A stretch of DNA of 64,000 nt from Paramecium tetraurelia (lineage: Eukaryota; Ciliophora; Oligohymenophorea; Peniculida; Parameciidae). The notes beneath the pieces are model-generated. The model worked only from the letters and a program-made list of their open reading frames with translations, made no database searches and was not told where the DNA came from. Positions 61,402 through 64,000 of this stretch are shown in pieces; the stretch's first letter is position 1, and every line of letters starts with the position of its first letter. Location of the stretch: NCBI RefSeq assembly GCF_000165425.1, contig NW_001799000.1, forward strand, positions 124,001 to 188,000, written 5' to 3'. The position numbers and the translations under genes are program-made.

Positions 61402-64000
61402 TCATAATGAATCAATTCTCATTTTAATCTGCTCTATAACTTTTGCGTCATACAATTCATCATCCACCAGGTTTCTATAATCGTTCTATTAATATTAATG
61501 ATATGAGTACTTCAAAAGCCAATCTAAACTGATTTATTAATGAACTGGTTGACTACTAATCATACTTAAGCTTTTTGAGAGCATCAAACAAAATTAGAAT
61601 CTATTGTATTAATTACAATTTATAGGTCTGAATTTATTCAATTTACAAAGTTTTATAAAGGGGATTATCTACAATTTAGATGTGATCCAAATAATGTTTG
61701 ACATAGATCTTTGCCAAATCAATCTCTCTGATATCATGACTCAACAAAATCTCAAAGAATAACCAAGTTGACAGTTGAGTAATCTTTTACTCCTGACACT
61801 CCTTCGTATTAATTAACTCTATTGTCTAAGTCATTTTCTGTAATTAAATGTATTTATTGCTATTGATTAGATTCTCAAAAAGCAATTTCATCTAAAATAT
61901 CTCAATGAAATATTCATACTTATCTTTTGAGCACGTCTGTGGGCCATCCATCTGATTCTTCATAAGAATGTTTCAGAAAATTTACCCATAGTTATTCAAC
62001 ATTCTCTTGTGTGCATAATTAATCCCCTTTAGAGTGTTCCAAGTAATCTAGACATAGTAATTAACCAAAGTAGATGTTGTTGTCTTCAAAGAATTGCAGA
62101 ATAATTTTGCAGTCCAAAATTTCTATAAGGATTTTCCTCTTTTCTGTATGATAACCTAATAATGTAAGATATTTTTACATTGATTTTCATCTTCATTAGA
62201 TATTACGAAATCATACATAATGTCTTACAGAAATAATTATTTGCTAAGATCTTATGCTTACTTTTCGATTTCATTTAAATCAATTCCTTGAGTATTCTTA
62301 TGAAAAGTTCTGATGAACTCTTATGCCTTGTTTACATACCTTAATCTCTTTTTAATGGGCAACTTAGCTTGTATGTCCTCTAAATTCATTTCTGGACATT
62401 AACTTAACGAAAATTGCGCTAGTTTCAACAGGATCTGAATCAATTATGGATGCACTTCATGATTGCCTTTCACAGCTTTGGCTAAGAATTGTTTCTTCTA
62501 AAGTTATAATTTCTCTAAGTCATTATTGCATTATAAATCCATTTCTGGATTGTAATCGATGTATTAAATGAATTCTTTCAATTAATATTTAATAATATTG
62601 TTAGCAATTGCTTCAGTTGCTTTGATGAGTTTAAATTGGTTTAAGAGTTGAAGAGATTCGATTAGAATTTCTTTCGTTTAAGCCTTACTCAAACCCTTGG
62701 GAGGATTCAAATAGTATTAAATTAGATTGGTGAATTGCTAGATTAAATCCATAATGCAATTGCAATATTCATTGTTTGATTGATCCTTCTCTTATTATTG
62801 ACATTTCTAAGCTAAAAATTAGACATAGAATTTGAAAGTGGCAAAAGGATACATATAATTTTAAAAGCATTGTGTCAAATAGGAATGATCAATGAGGAGG
62901 GTAACTTCTTCTATCAATTTCAATGCCTCCAGTAATTAGTCTTGCAATTCTGGCTACAAATCCTTATAATAGAGGAAGATCTCCTTCTTCTCAAGTACTT
63001 TGTCAATAGTAATTTAAGGAGTCTTGGACAATTTTAGGATCCTCTTAATTTTTTCATGTATCTATTCATTTGGATTAAGTTTGATCAAATCTAATTAGTC
63101 AATGAGAACTCTTACTTTTTTAGGCAGCAAATGTCAATATTTCATCAAATAGGTTCGACACAAGACTGATCTTAAAATCTGAATCCGTAAAGTAATCAGG
63201 AAAATGATAATTCATATATTAAGCAGTCTCTCTGAATTTTGTTTTATCACTTTTAATAATATGGATCATTAATTATTTTAATGTCAAATTTCCAAGAGTG
63301 TCACCGCTAAGAACACTTTTAATTGATAATTCAAATAATTAAGTTTTGTTTTGATAGCTGTTAATAATATTCCTGATGCCTTACAACTCTCCAAAGAAAT
63401 AAATCAAAAATTGCAGCAGTTATTTAATTTATTTGCTATAAGAGTAGAGCACTTTCATTTAGTTCTAAAATAGATACAATATATACATATTCTACATCCA
63501 CATTTACACTAATAGCCAATGATTAATCTGAATAATTGGTGCTTCTTGAAATGTCTAATCTAGTACTTTATTCGAAAGTTTCATAGATGTACTTACTGAA
63601 TCCATTCTTATAATTCTGAAATTGTTTTTATTCTTCAATCTAGAGATCGTGTCTTTGATTCTTGACTTGTTGATAGTAATTAGGTTCATTTTCAAATAAT
63701 TTAATTAATTTTTCAATCTATTTGAATACAGTTTATAATTGTAAGAGTGAGTAACTCTCAATAGGTTTATTGCATTCCAAGTTATACACTTTTTCATTGA
63801 TGAATTTCTTGGTTGTAAGAGGAGCAATGATTTTCCAAATTAAAGATGTTGTGCTTGATACTTTCTTAGATTTTTGATTTCTTTCTTCACTAAGTAATGA
63901 ACGCTTAATCAAAGCAAAATACGCTTTGAGTGCTTTCTCTTTGATTATGGACCCTTTACGAACATAAACTAGACCAGTAACCCAGTTCGGAATCTTTTCA
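61402..64000 (-). CDS. C-terminal part of a very large helical protein, 5' end outside window
   Basis: At least 824 residues on the minus strand with introns 61486-61510, 61892-61919, 62156-62178, 63091-63115, 63466-63487; all joined exons stay in one frame. Almost all-helical (LIQQFTNLIQYYLNPP, ILLKLAQFSLSQCPEM, LFLQDIMYDFVISNEDEN, TEKRKILIEILDCKIILQFF, DSDGWPTDV-like loop). The repeated helical layout with a TEKRK...ILDCKIILQFF stretch recalls RIH-type regions of IP3/ryanodine-receptor-like channels. That is a weak resemblance, and no membrane pore is visible in this part. It could equally be an alpha-solenoid scaffold. Confidence 0.7.

Noticed and set aside
62312-62341. Possible 30-nt intron in the large 3'-partial minus-strand gene
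   Set aside because: Unspliced sequence is in frame, stop-free and reads as normal protein, so it is more likely coding.

Overview
The window looks like macronuclear DNA of a ciliate, almost certainly a Paramecium (P. tetraurelia-like). It is AT-rich. TAA and TAG are read as glutamine throughout, and TGA is the only stop: conserved proteins such as RPS29, CCT5, NDUFA9, PARG and DNase II can only be read that way. Coding regions are broken by about 90 introns of 20-34 nt, nearly all of the form GTA...TAG/AAG/CAG. Genes are packed on both strands with gaps of 7 to a few hundred bp. Standard-code ORF calling shreds these genes, so the models below were rebuilt by reading with TGA as the only stop and splicing short introns. 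Each spliced model was checked to have a length divisible by three.

Layout. 1-13 kb (+): 3' part of a large USP-type deubiquitinase, a coiled-coil protein, RPS29, an active-type dual-specificity phosphatase, a small HTH-like protein, a dead DSP-like pseudophosphatase, DNase II and a short orphan, with two stretches of decayed coding sequence between them. 13.4-21.7 kb (+): one 2,731-aa cysteine-rich multi-pass membrane protein. 22-32 kb: an orphan (-), chaperonin CCT5 (+), a coiled-coil protein, an orphan and a Cache-domain membrane protein that may be one split gene, and an ankyrin-AGC kinase (all -). 32-39 kb: coiled-coil and orphan proteins, FAM50/XAP5, a senescence/spartin-like protein (+) and a 118-aa membrane orphan. 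39-43 kb (+): FKBP-TPR protein, PARG, and a GPI-type mini surface antigen. 43-46 kb: a large TPR protein (-). 46.6-48.7 kb (+): QDPR-like protein, tRNA-Met(CAT), NDUFA9. 48.8-54 kb (-): hybrid histidine kinase and a coiled-coil protein. 53.7-57.2 kb (+): a 7TM receptor, a cyclic-nucleotide phosphodiesterase and an orphan. 57-64 kb (-): an N/Q-rich orphan, an LRR protein with charged ends, a Cdc20/Cdh1-type WD40 protein, and the 3' part of a very large unidentified protein.

No operon logic is expected. Adjacent genes that may act in one pathway are the cAR-like receptor and the phosphodiesterase. Signalling genes are common: two DSPs, an AGC kinase, a histidine kinase, a Cache sensor, a receptor and a PDE. 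No mobile element, CRISPR array or telomere repeat was seen. The most unusual observations are an in-frame TGA that seems to split the Cache gene, three compensating homopolymer shifts in NDUFA9, two divergent gene pairs whose ATGs are exactly 7 bp apart, a strong deficit of 3n-length introns, and two enzyme-family proteins that have lost catalytic residues.
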